Assembly: GCF_902806685.2 (NCBI RefSeq)
Contig: NC_048537.1
Coordinates: 8,640,720-8,704,719, forward strand
Length of the DNA: 64,000 nt
Source: Maniola hyperantus
Taxonomy: Eukaryota; Arthropoda; Insecta; Lepidoptera; Nymphalidae
Direction: 5' to 3'
Position 1 is the first letter of the stretch. The number at the start of each line of letters is the position of its first letter. Positions 46,356 through 57,900 of the stretch are shown piece after piece. The notes beneath the pieces are model-generated. The model worked only from the letters and a program-made list of their open reading frames with translations. It ran no database searches and was not told the DNA's origin. Position numbers and translations under genes: made by a program.

Positions 46356-49300
46356 TTAAACTTTACTACTGGAGGCGCTATTAGTGTTAAATTCTAAAAA
46401 GTCTTTGAGCAATGTAGTCCTTCTCTTTTCCGCAATGTCCATTTGATTTTCTAAATCACCCCTGTCAGTTGTTTCTGCTCTCTCCACTTTCCAGGAGAGG
46501 TTTTCAATTTCCGCTTCTAGCTGTGCCTGGAAAATATAGATATTAGTAGATTACGATTTTTGATTGCTTCAAATCCAGTCAAGCATGTTGGAATAATAGC
46601 ACAATCATTACTATGAGGGCTCACAGTGTGCTTGAACGCACTAAAGTCAAAGTCAAATGATTTATTCAAAATAGGTACCTAATAAATCTGGTATGGTGTT
46701 AGATTTGTAAGATATAGTGGTGATAATTATAACGCAAACTTAAAACTAAAGCTACGAGGGTTCCAAACGCGCCCAGGTCTGAGAAGAGCCCACAACAAAC
46801 TCAGGAACTAGGTTCCACCAATCTGCTCACTGTGTCACTGTGTGTTCGAGTGCACTGTGAGACCTCAAAGTAATGATCGCGAATATGATTGTAAAAGTAA
46901 TATGGAAGTAGGGCGCGTTTTGTGACATACCTGTTGATATTCAAATAGTTCTTTCCTTGGACCAATTTCCATGTAATAGGCAAAAGGATAAGTGTATTGC
47001 AGGGTGTATCTACAACGTTTTAATAGTCTTGCTGCATCCCACAAGTATTGCCAATCTATCCAGGTCCCTTCGCCAGCCATCACCTGAAAGATGTTTTATT
47101 TTATTGATCTACTTCAATTCTATCTCGGTTGCAACAAAGTTACAGCACGCGCCAGAAAGTAATGTATATCGGCCATTAGAATGACATTTCGGCTTTGTAG
47201 AGCGTTGTCCCTGTCAGTCATACCTATATGACGTTGTGTCGGTCTCAACGACAGAGACAATGCTCTACAAATCTGCAGTCTCCTTCTAAAGGTCGATGTA
47301 CATTACTTTATGCCACATACTGTACAAACTCTGTGCTCTACGCGCGTTTTGGTTCCTTAAATAATAAACTACTTTACTTCTTGTAAATCAAAATCTATAT
47401 AACAGCAAATATTGACTGCCTGATATTATATCAACAGCTCAATCAGCTAGGTGCTCAATCAGTTAGGTCTCTAAACTCTAGTTTAGAGACCTAGCTGTAG
47501 ATTTTGCATGTAGGTTCTTTCTATAATATAGACCCCCTTCTAAGAAAGGATTTACAGGATATTTATAGGATAACAAGATCTGTAAAAAATCTATGTGGAT
47601 GATGTTATGGAAAAAGGCCAGTAATAGTAAACATACCCATACCTTTTGATTAATTCGACTCTTCAAGCTTGCAAGGGTTTGCTCCTCCAGCTTTAACGAC
47701 CTGGAATGATTTTCCCATCTTTCATAGTAATGTAAATATTTTTTTAAAGCCTCTCTTGCCTGTAAAGAAAAATTGATGTATTTGTAAATGATTATCTGTA
47801 CTACACATATTGTACAATGTTATACTCTAATATTAAAAATCTGAAAGAGTGTCTGTTTGTTACTATTTTATGATCCTACTAAACCGATTCCAACAAAAGT
47901 TGGAAGAGATAGCTTGTATGCAGAAGCATTCGATACCTCAGTTGCAAAGTTTTACAAGTCTGAAAACAGTGAGTTTGAGATAAGTAATAATTATAATTAT
48001 TTCATTTTAAAATTGCTGGTTTATAAAAATTTCCATACAAAAGCAGGTCACTTAGAACAACCAGAATGACAAATGTTAGTTTTAAACTGAACAATTAAAG
48101 AAAACTACTTTACAATAACAACACAACAAGTTTCTGAATAATACAGTATTTTACACAAAGCTAGCTGAAATCTAAAAATGTATAAACAAGATGTATTAGC
48201 AAATAAGCAATCAAACAATGTTGATTTCAGTTTATAAAATTAAATAATGAATTTTATAATTCATTCAAAAGATTTCACTTCTTAATCTGTTCTACAAATA
48301 TCCAAAACGCATGATAGCCGTAGCCTCCATGTTAATTCCTACTGTGACGTCACATGGATTGAAGTTGTAATGTATTTCCCTAAGAAAACATGGTTGCTTA
48401 CCAATCCGGGTGATATCATGACCGCTCATGAACCTAAAAAGATGGCGGTAGCGTTTCCGCGACAAAATTCGAAACGCAAAGTTAGATTTATTTTTATTGC
48501 ACTTATCGATCGAATAAAATTTTTGTGAATTTTTGGTAGTTTATTATCACTTTTGGATCAAATTAAGACACTTAAAAAAAAGTAAAATACCCTATTGTTA
48601 TACTAATTGTTGAGGTCAATATAATATATAGGATACAAAAGATTATTATTGTGATTTTTAAACAAGCTACACCAGCGCGGACCAAGTCGTGGGCAACTGT
48701 TTGTTAGTTGAAAGTAACAAACAGCTGCCCACGACCTGCTGAGTGGCAGGGTACTGCAGCCAGTATTCTAGTCACATGGCCTCAATGCATTATTGATTTG
48801 GGTGATATTATTTTTGATACGAATTATTTGTTTATTTTTCATATAATATAGTTAATTATTTGTTACTACTAAAATTATAACCATTACCTGTGCATGTTGA
48901 CTATCATTAGCTAAATTAGGATCTTCTTTATAACGACTGCACTCATAATATTCAGACCCATGACTTTTCCAATCACCTAAACAAACCCAACAAAAGTCAT
49001 GTCTGCAAGCACCACATTGCATATGATTACAACCTCCATTTTTTTCAATGCATATCTGGCATTTTGGGCAATCCTGTAAAAAGAACAATAGGGTATTTTA
49101 TACCAAGCAAGAAAAAAATCTATGTTAAGTTTCAGTTTATAAAATTATAATCTATACTAATATTATAAATGCGAAAGTGTGTCTGTCTGTCTGCTATCCT
49201 TTCACAGCCCATCCATCCAACCGATTTTGATGAAATTTGGTACAGCGATAGCTTGCATCCCAGGGAACGATATAGGCTACTTTTTATCCCGGAAAATCAA

Positions 49301-52300
49301 AGAGTTCCCACGGGATATTTGAAAACCTAAATCTACGCGGGCATCATCTATTAATTACATATATTTTGAAGATTTACTTTTTAAATCTGTTCTACAATAT
49401 TCGAAACGCTTCGTGCGTAGCTGTAGCCGCCATGATGAAATCCGACTGTGACATCACATGGGTTGTTGTTCTTTATAATGTATTTCAATGGTGTTGTTTA
49501 CCAATCCGTGTGACATCATGACAGCTCATGAACCTAAATAAAATGGCGGCTAGCGTTTTCGCGGGGAAATTTGAAATACAAAATTCAAATGCATTTTTAT
49601 TGCACTTATCAATTGAATATAATTTTTGAGATTTTTTAGTAGTTTTATTATCACCTTAGGAACAAATTAAAACACTTTTCAAAAAGGGTAAAATACCCTA
49701 TTGTGCAGTATAAATTACTTACTAATAATAAATCTAGAGTAGGTAAGCTGACTGGTTAGCTGCTAGTTGAGTGTGAGTGTATGCTATTTCATTGTCGTAT
49801 GATTTTACGACAGTTAAAATCAACTTTAGGTATTGTGTATGTTAATTTTTGCAAAACTAATCAAGAGTTAAGTAAATAGTATTAAAATTATTTAAGTTTT
49901 TTAATTATACAATTTTGTAATAATTTCTTATTTAGCAGAAAACTGCCTAATTCTAGAATGGAGTTGTCTCAAGGGTCATCATAACTTTCAAAACTACTTA
50001 CGAATTTTACTGTATTGTTTATTTGGACTAGATAGTGAAGAGATATAAAATATTCAGTAGTACATCTTATATCCAGGATAGTAAATAATTGACTGTTCAG
50101 GGTATTAATTGCATAGGTCAGTTGCTGACAGTGCGAGATTCCATTTTGGTATCCCTTAGTCTGCCCCCCTGGACTGGCCCTGACTATATTAATTGACAGA
50201 CCTTTGTATGAGCACTGATATAATTGGCAGTTTCCGAATCATCTGCACACTTAGTGAGCCAGCGACGGATAGTAGCACAATCTGTAGGAGCATGGTGGGG
50301 AGCTCCACAGGAGAAGCAAGTAAGGAGTTCACAGCCTTTACATTCCACTTTGCGTGCACCTACACGAACCCAAGCTTGATAAATCCACTGCAATTATAAA
50401 AAACATCATTAAATAAACGAGGTATTTTAACTTACCTCTTTTAAAAATATAATCACGTTGGTCATGTTTACCTACAATGGAGGCCTGGACTACTATGCCA
50501 TTAAATAGAATAGAATTGCGGATTTCTCGGAAACCATCTATAATAATTCTAATAAGAAGATCAAAGTCGTCACTCAGGCCTCCCATGAGAATGTTACAAA
50601 CACAGGCTAAGGTTACACTAGACCCCTAACGTAAAATGTAACTTTAAATTATCTTGAATTTTACATTTATATTTACTGAAATTATTATAGTTATAAATAT
50701 TATAAAAAGAATGTGCGTAATGCATTGTTCTTGTCTAAAACCATTTTCGCATTTTATCTTTTATTTCCTTTAACTCAGTCTGTCACATTCTTATATTAGC
50801 ACGAGTTAGCGGCAAAAACAACATGATAATGTATGACAGGTTGTAGTATGCGACAAATCTATAAATTGTATTGTTGACACTGTATTTGCACTGCAGAAAA
50901 TTGGGAAAATTCATAGATGTAATCATTGATCAGATTTGAAGCTGTAAAATGTTAAATACTCTTCAACAAGTTGTGCAACAATGAGTTTGCAATTCAATAC
51001 ATTGCCAGAAGACTTTTTAACACATTTTCATGTAAAGGTTTTGTCAGTGAAAACTCACAGTTACTCAATAAATTATTTCTGTTATTGTGTCAAAGATACC
51101 CAATAACACCCAATAAGGTACCCAAAAAGTAGCTTCCAAAATGCCAAATTTCTTGATATTTTTTCTTACATTACCCTTTTGCCTTTGGTAATTATTCATA
51201 CCTGACAATTGGGCCCTGGACAGAATCTAAGTTGTGGATGAGATTTAACATGGTCCTTAAACATAAACTGTTGATAGCGTTCCCTTATTGATGGTTTAGC
51301 CACATGAGATAGTACAAAATCTTCCGGAGCTCGCACTTCACAGTCCTGGGCCATACATTGTATTGTATTTGATACACCTATAACAAAAACCCCTTTTTAA
51401 GTATATTTAGTATTTACTAAAACTACTTACTGAATAAAATGTAAGCTATAAGGAAGGCTAATGAATAAGAGAAAGAGTTTGCTTTTAGCAATAACAGATG
51501 CCTACATTGCTGCTCAGTTTTTTTATCATTAATAATTATTTATTATGGTCTTGTCTGTATGTTTTCCTATTATGAGCTTTGTTTAATTATTGCTGTCATA
51601 TTCATTCACACATCATAGGCTCTACGGCAGTAGTTTGCCAGCTACAGTGTGACAATCACATTGACCTCTGATTGGCCGACTATTTGCTAAAATGCATTGT
51701 TGCACCAAAAATACCATAAATTCAGTCAATCACAGCAATTGAGATTGTAATGATTGATGCAGCTTTTTCTGTATCAACCTGTATGTTTATTCTTAGGGTG
51801 ACACCCTAATAAAATTAATCACACATTTACAATAAAGCAAACATTATTAAGACAAGTAACAGACTATCTAAAGAATTTTACATAAGAATATAAGATGAAT
51901 GGGATACCTAGTTTAACAAATGAAAAGTACAAAACACAGTAAACTGACCAAGATATTGGTCTGAATCAAATTACTTTGCTAGGGAATCTTTTAGCAATGA
52001 TCTTAATAAAATCCATAAGTGATAACTTTAATAATCCAAATTTTGCAAACTATATTTATACTAGCTGATGCCCCAACTTCGTCTGCGTAGATTTACATTT
52101 TTAAAAATCCTGCGAGAACTCTTTGATTTTCCGGGATAAAAAGTAGCCTATGTGTTAATCCAGGGTATAATCTATCTCCATTCCAAATTTCATGCAAATC
52201 CGTTCAGCCGTTTTTGCGTGATTGAGTAACAAACATCCAAACATCCACACTTTCACATTTTTAATATTAGTAGGATTTACTAGAAATAAGTCATAATCAC

Positions 52301-53488
52301 TGAAAAGTGTTTTGCAATTTCCCAATTCTACATTTCTGGTTTAAGCCAGTAATTTAAGGGCTGATTACACCTACCGAGTAGTGAAGCGAGACTGTAAAAT
52401 ATCACTCGGCCAAGACAGTGCTGTGATACGTACGATACATATTTTGAAATTGCGGCGAGCACTCGTTAAAGTGTTTATACCAACCTAGTACTCAGCCGAG
52501 GACACTGACTCGCCACTGTACTCGTTAGGTGTAATCAACCCATAAGCATGCAAAAACTATTATTAGTTTTTAAACAGGATCATACAAACCTTGCATAATT
52601 TGTACTTCAAAATGCATAGCCCAACAATCATCACAAAAGTAGTGCATACATGCAAGGGCACTATATTTGGTTATGGGAGGAGTGCTTGCACACACAGCAC
52701 AAACAGAGCGACTGCAGTTTCCCTGAACCAAAGGCAAGCTGGGCTTCACACGGCTGTACATTAACACTTCATTTGCATTTTCTTGATACTTTTTTATAAT
52801 CTCTTGGGCATTCCATTCATATGCATGAAGCATAACCTGAAAAATTGATATATTAAATGTCTACACTACAGCTTTAAAAAAAATGGGAACAATGTAAAAT
52901 GAAAAAGGGATATAAGTTTCGAATTGTGCTACCCCCACTGAGGGCTGAGAAGATTCAGGGTGGAGGAGGAAGGGTATAAGGGTTCCCCCTTTCTACAAGC
53001 TTGTCTGCTAGAGATGCATGATTTTAATTTGAAATTTTAACAATAACTATAGGTACATTTTTGGAGGTGCAAAGGGGACAAGATGATGGGGACAATTTAT
53101 CATTCATTCTTGAAAAATAGGGGCAGTAGAGGCAAAATTTCGTGGAGTTATATCGAATTTTATCACATCTCTGGCAAGTAAAATTGATGGGGTTTGCCTT
53201 GTCTCCCTAAAGACACTCAGTAACATCAGAGCTAGCGATCCAGGCAGCACGATTAAAAGGTCTTACCTTCGCCAGCGAAGGCGTTATTTGAAGGCTATTG
53301 CTTAGCAGTTCTATCGATTCGTTTAGTAACTTCTCCACTTCTTCCACTCTAAGACACGAAAACACGAAATATTCAGGATCTGATTTACTTCGATCAACTG
53401 CTTCCATATCGCAGTCGTCTTGTTCACCGTAATAATCGTAATCATCTCCGTCGTTGTCCGAATATTCCATATCAGATTCAGCAGACAT
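46356..53488 (-). CDS. ari-2: ariadne-2, RING-between-RING E3 ubiquitin ligase
   Basis: Transfers ubiquitin through a thioester on RING2; family members work with neddylated cullin-RING ligases. Exons on the minus strand: 53488-53267, 52836-52590, 51377-51202, 50387-50202, 49073-48888, 47759-47643, 47083-46931, 46526-46356. Phases close, giving 485 aa (human ARIH2 is about 490). Order: acidic N-terminus with a UBA-like helix region (exons 1-2), RING1 (CAVCASTPP to QDC, exons 2-3), IBR (exon 4, with the HAPTDCATIRRWLTKCADDS block typical of ARIH2), RING2 in exon 5 (CPKCQICIEKNGGCNHMQC, catalytic Cys about residue 292), then the Ariadne domain (TWIDWQYL; LEAEIENLSWKVERAE). The ATIRRWLTKCADDSETANYI match is why I call ari-2 rather than ari-1. 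Two related repeats flank the catalytic exon. It is divergent from Pfk. Confidence 0.97.
47137..47332. mobile_element. MITE in ari-2 intron 6
   Basis: Inverted arms include AAAGTAATGTATATCGGCC at 47156 and the complementary text ending CATTACTTT at 47309, plus 'gtagagcgttgtccctgtca' against 'gacagagacaatgctctac'. Weaker complementarity continues outward to about 47137 and 47332. Ends approximate. Confidence 0.55.
48275..48601. repeat. dispersed repeat, copy 1, ari-2 intron 5
   Basis: About 325 bases homologous to 49375-49707 in the same orientation ('gctcatgaacctaaa', 'tttttattgcacttatc', 'gtaaaataccctattgt'). The right end is the TIR seen in copy 2; the left TIR is not found. Confidence 0.65.
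49089..49707. mobile_element. TIR element, copy 2, ari-2 intron 4, with Helitron insert
   Basis: Terminal inverted repeats CAATAGGGTATTTTA at the left (from about 49087) and TAAAATACCCTATTG at the right. A Helitron-like element (49151-49351) is inserted in it. Copy 1 at 48275-48601 lacks the Helitron. The left end lies about 15 bases from the ari-2 exon 5 acceptor at 49074-49075. Confidence 0.65.
49151..49351 (+). mobile_element. Helitron-like (Lep1-type) element
   Basis: Most complete copy in the window: TCTATACTAATATTATAAAT at the 5' end (preceded by A), the GTCTGTCTGTCTG run, 'gattttgatgaaatttggta', and 'gcgggcatcatcta' at the 3' end (CTAG decayed to CTAT) followed by T. Insertion between A and T fits Helitrons. 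Confidence 0.7.
52061..52273 (-). mobile_element. Helitron-like element in ari-2 intron 2
   Basis: Read on the minus strand it runs from TCC-TACTAATATTA (near 52273) to GGCATCAGCTAG (52061). The 'cgttcagccgtttttgcgtg' variant in the middle differs from the other copies. Confidence 0.6.
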
Positions 53489-53917
53489 TTTGATGGCTGC
53501 TCAAGTGACGACCATACACAAACTATAAAATCGTTTTGATGCAAAACACACTACATGACACTATACATCAGTTTTACAAATTCGGATTTAAGAAAAGTAA
53601 AATTAAATAAACTTTCTTATTACTTTTCGTAGAATTCGAACTTTTTTACATTTTGTAAAACATAAAACACAAAAATATAGAATAAAAAATATGTAAAATT
53701 TGTTTTCTACGGCATAGAGTATTTTATTTTTAAACTTGTTTTACTGCTCTGGACTCTAGCCTTTTTGAGCCTGCATAGAGTAAAGCATGAGTAAAGTGGT
53801 AAAGTCACAGAGTAGGACCAGAGCAAAGAGTATGTAATTACAAAGAGGAAACTTCATACATGTGACATGCAGGTGACTCACTGAAAGATAAATACTCACT
53901 CATGGCCGTAGTTTGAG

Positions 53918-54057
53918 TAAAAAAGCTAGATTAAAGTACTGTGTTAGCTGCGTCTCCGTTTATTACATAATATACATACATAGTAACTTTATCTGTGTTC
54001 TCTTTTTAGTATGAATGAAAAAGCAAACGTTCCTTTATCTAGCTTTATTACTCTATC
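53918..54057. mobile_element. 140-bp MITE (uninterrupted relative of the LINE host repeat)
   Basis: TIR-like arms GAGTAAAAAAGCTAGATTAAAG (first 20: GAGTAAAAAAGCTAGATTAA) and CTTTATCTAGCTTTATTACT. Its centre 'gttagctgcgtctc' plus 'catagtaactttatctgtg' matches both sides of the LINE at 41710-43066. Confidence 0.55.
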
Positions 54058-54109
54058 TACGCTCATAGCCCAGCTCGCGCTTGTTGCACAATACACTAGG
54101 TATGACAAG

Positions 54110-54214
54110 CTCAGAATAAGGACTGTTAGAAGTAGCCCTATTGAGACACTTACTGTTAGAGCGAGATAGCTAAATGCATTTAAGCTCTTGTTAGAACGTG
54201 ACAAAATGATTATG
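54110..54214. repeat. 105-base direct duplication, copy 1
   Basis: Begins CTCAGAATAAGGACTGTTAG and ends GACAAAATGATTATG. The second copy is at 54456-54560 with about six differences. Confidence 0.8.
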
Positions 54215-54455
54215 TTTGTCCTTATCACCGTGGCCACTTTTTTTGTTTGTCAAAATGTATTTCTACGTGAGTTGTGGTGAGTATTTGACAAACAACGTGA
54301 AGTGTAGAAGGAATGACATTTCACAATTAGTAAGAAAATCTGCTTGAGCGAGAGGGACTGAGGGGGCCACGCTAGTTGCAAATCTGGACATATCTGTGAT
54401 GACAAGGCTCTTTTGGCACTTGAATGACATTAACAGTGGGTTGCTGTTGAAGAAC

Positions 54456-54560
54456 CTCAGAATAATGACTATTAGAAGTAGCCCTATTGTGACACTTACT
54501 GTTAGAGCGAGATAGCTAAATGCATTTAAGCTCTTATTAGAACGTGACCAAATGATTATG
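54456..54560. repeat. 105-base direct duplication, copy 2
   Basis: Same length and order as 54110-54214. It ends about 345 bases before the Pfk start codon, so it may lie in the Pfk promoter. Confidence 0.8.
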
Positions 54561-54904
54561 CCAAAATCAACTATTATCTATGATGGTCATGACATATTAT
54601 TATCGATGGTCATGTGTCAAGAATGTCAACTGTCAACTGTCAAGCAAAGCAAACTGCAAAGTTTGGTCTGTGCTGCAAAGGTCACCTTGATGATAAAGTT
54701 CACCTTCGCCGGCGGCGTTCAAATAACTTGAAGTAATTAAAACATTTATTTTTGTTAAATTGTGACCATTTCATCAGATTCTGTATGCTTATAAATTTCA
54801 ATAAGACGTGATTTATAATCATCAAAAGAACAACGTTGCACCATTTCGTTACTAATTTCCTAATTGTCGCATCAAGGTATTTGGGTGTTTTCAAATTCAA
54901 GAAA

Positions 54905-57900
54905 ATGGATGTATCAGGCGCACAAAGGTTTATCGAGCGAGGCTCGCATAAAGGCAAAGGCCTAGCAGTGTTCACAAGCGGTGGTGACTCTCAGGGTATG
55001 AATGCTGCTGTGCGATCAGTAGTTCGGATGGGAATCTACTTGGGATGTAAAGTTTATTTTATCAGAGAAGGATACCAGGGTATGGTTGATGGTGGAGATA
55101 ATATCGAAGAAGCCAACTGGTCATCCGTAAGCTCGATTATTCACAAAGGTGGTACAATCATAGGATCAGCTAGATGCATGGATTTTATGTGAGTATTATT
55201 GTTTACGAGGCAGTACAAGACTTAATAAATAAGTAATATAATATGTAATATGGTAATTAGTGTTAAAAATAAGTTACTTTAGAAATATGTAAAATCTTGT
55301 AGTTTAATTTGTAATTTTGTACCTACTATTAGTGATTAACATATTATTGTAAAAATGAAACATGTCTGAATAAAGGCTTATTTATTAATTTATTTGTAAC
55401 TAGAACAGAATATTTTAGACAGACGAAGAATAGAATAATTCATTTTAGATTTTAGACTTACTGAAAACAATTTATATAATTTTGTAGCAAGTTTTTTGTT
55501 TTATGTTGCCAGTAACCAATTTATGAAATAGGTTTTAGGTTTAGGAAGTCTACAATGGTCTAAAAATACAATCCTGTTGGTGTTGTACAAAATGTTTACT
55601 GTTACTTGTTTTAGCAAGCGAGAAGGTCGCCTGAAAGCTGCATATAACTTAGTGAATCGAGGTATTACTAATTTGGTAGTAATTGGTGGTGACGGTTCAC
55701 TTACTGGAGCTAATCTCTTCCGTCAAGAATGGTCTAGCTTACTTGATGAATTGTTAGAGAACAATAAAATCACAAAGGACCATAGAGAAAAATACAAATA
55801 CTTACACATTGCTGGAATGGTAATGATCAACACTATAATATTTTTCAATGTTAAACTAATTGCAGTAACCTACAAATACTATGTGTTTTTAAAACATAGA
55901 AAATTAAAACACATTAGTGTCATAGAAGCTCAAAATTTTGATTGAACTGCGGTGAATTGCAAGCACGATATAAACACATCCATAAGCATGATCCGTGCAT
56001 TGATGTTTGCACTTGTACAGTTTGAACATGTAGCTATACAAGTTTGTCGACGCAATTGCATTGAGCAAACTTTCCTTTTCCTGTGCTGAATTCGCCGTAG
56101 TATGAATGGAGCTTTAGCTGCTGCCCGTGATTTCATCCGCATGGAATTAAGTTTTTTAAACTCCCGTGGGAACTCTTAGATTTTTCAGGATAAAAAGTAG
56201 TCTATGTCCTTTCTCGGTATGCAAGCTATCTCTGTACCAAATTTCATCAAAATTGGTTCAACGGATGGGCCATGAAAGGCTAGCAGACAGACACACACAC
56301 ATTTGCATTTATAAATATTAGTATGAATATGAAATGGGCTACAATTCAAAATGTTAGTTCAAACGAATGTACCTATTACTGTGTACCTACTGTGTGCACA
56401 AACTATACTCATTTGGAAAAAAAATGTTATTTTAACTTCCGGGCAAGTTTTCTCTCTGTTTTGCTGAATAAAAATGTATTCTAATAATCCAACAGGTAGG
56501 TTCCATTGACAATGATTTCTGTGGTACAGACATGACCATTGGTACAGATTCAGCTTTGCACCGCATTATAGAAGCCATTGATGCTATTGTCAGTACAGCA
56601 TATTCTCATCAAAGGACATTTATTATGGAGGTTATGGGCAGACATTGTGGGTAAGAAAATATATGATAATTATGTTATTACAAAGTATTTATAACATTGC
56701 ATTTACACTAAAGTCTTAAACATGTTTTCTACATGTAGTATGCATTTTTGTCAGTTTTTGTTTACACCAAGAACAAGTTGATTTGTGACAGAGTTGTACA
56801 CAAAACTTGTAACTAATAAACAATTTTTGTTCGACTAATCTGTTAATACAAGAGACAAACAAATGATGTCGGAAACAATGACTATACAAGTTTAAATTTT
56901 TTTTTTAATTTTATAAAGTTTTATCTTAAACTAGTTTCACAACTCGTTTGTTGGTGTAAACATGGCTTTATAATTTACAGTGTAAACTCCCTGCAGCAAA
57001 CTATTCCCTTTAAAAAAAATCTCCCTATAAAAGTTCCTAGAGCTTAATTGATTTATCAAATCAATACATAACATTGATACTCTCTCTCTATAACAAAAGA
57101 AAATTGTTGGTTTGGTTTCAGAGAGTTTACACTACATTTTGCTGTACTTAATCATCAATTTAATAAGTGAAAGAAGCCAATTCATCTTGTGTATAATTTC
57201 AGTTATCATGATTATGTTTATTAACTAAATATTTTTATAATAAATAAAAAGTTTGTTGATATAGATATCTTGCAACGGTCACAGCCTTGTCATCTGAAGC
57301 AGATTTTGTCTTTATCCCAGAGTCCCCACCGTCAGTGGACTGGCCAGATAAACTATGTGATAAGTTAGAACAGGCAAGCTTTTCTAATTTATATGCACCT
57401 TGCCCTTGTTATGAGTGTGGATTTATTATCCTCTATATAATCTGTAGTTCCTTTTATACACATACTTAATTAAAGTCTCTATTTAGTTTTCTTGCAGTAT
57501 TCACGGCACTCAGTACGGATGCTACATATTGTTTTATTTGCGAAGATCCAGCGCCTCTCAATTGGGATAAAAAGTTGTGTGACAAAATCAAAGAGGCAAG
57601 AATCCAATATTCTTTTTCATGTGGGAGCAGGATCACTTCAAAATTTCCATTTTCATTTTATTAACGAGCATTTGGCATAAAAATGTTCAAATGTTTTAAG
57701 TTATTTTTCATTTCTTTTTTCCCTTTCGAATTGGCAACATCTTTTGGCGTTTCATTGTAGGAAAAATTTGAATGATTGAGGACTCCATTCACGTATTGAA
57801 CCCATTTCAATAACATATGTAATCAATTTGTCAAAATTACAAATTACTTATAATTTTTTTTACAAAATTGGTATAACATGCATGGTCCATTATGCTTGGG

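Larger units (their letters stand above)
53489..54904. promoter_or_regulatory. divergent ari-2/Pfk promoter interval
   Basis: Contains both 5' flanks. Inside lie a small MITE (53918-54057), a 105-base block present twice (54110-54214 and 54456-54560) and text shared with 40930-41110. No TATA box is obvious for either gene. Which parts regulate cannot be told from sequence. Confidence 0.4.

Noticed and set aside
54836..54904. N-terminal extension of Pfk upstream of 54905
   Set aside because: The frame is open but has no ATG upstream; the first residue would be a TTG codon.
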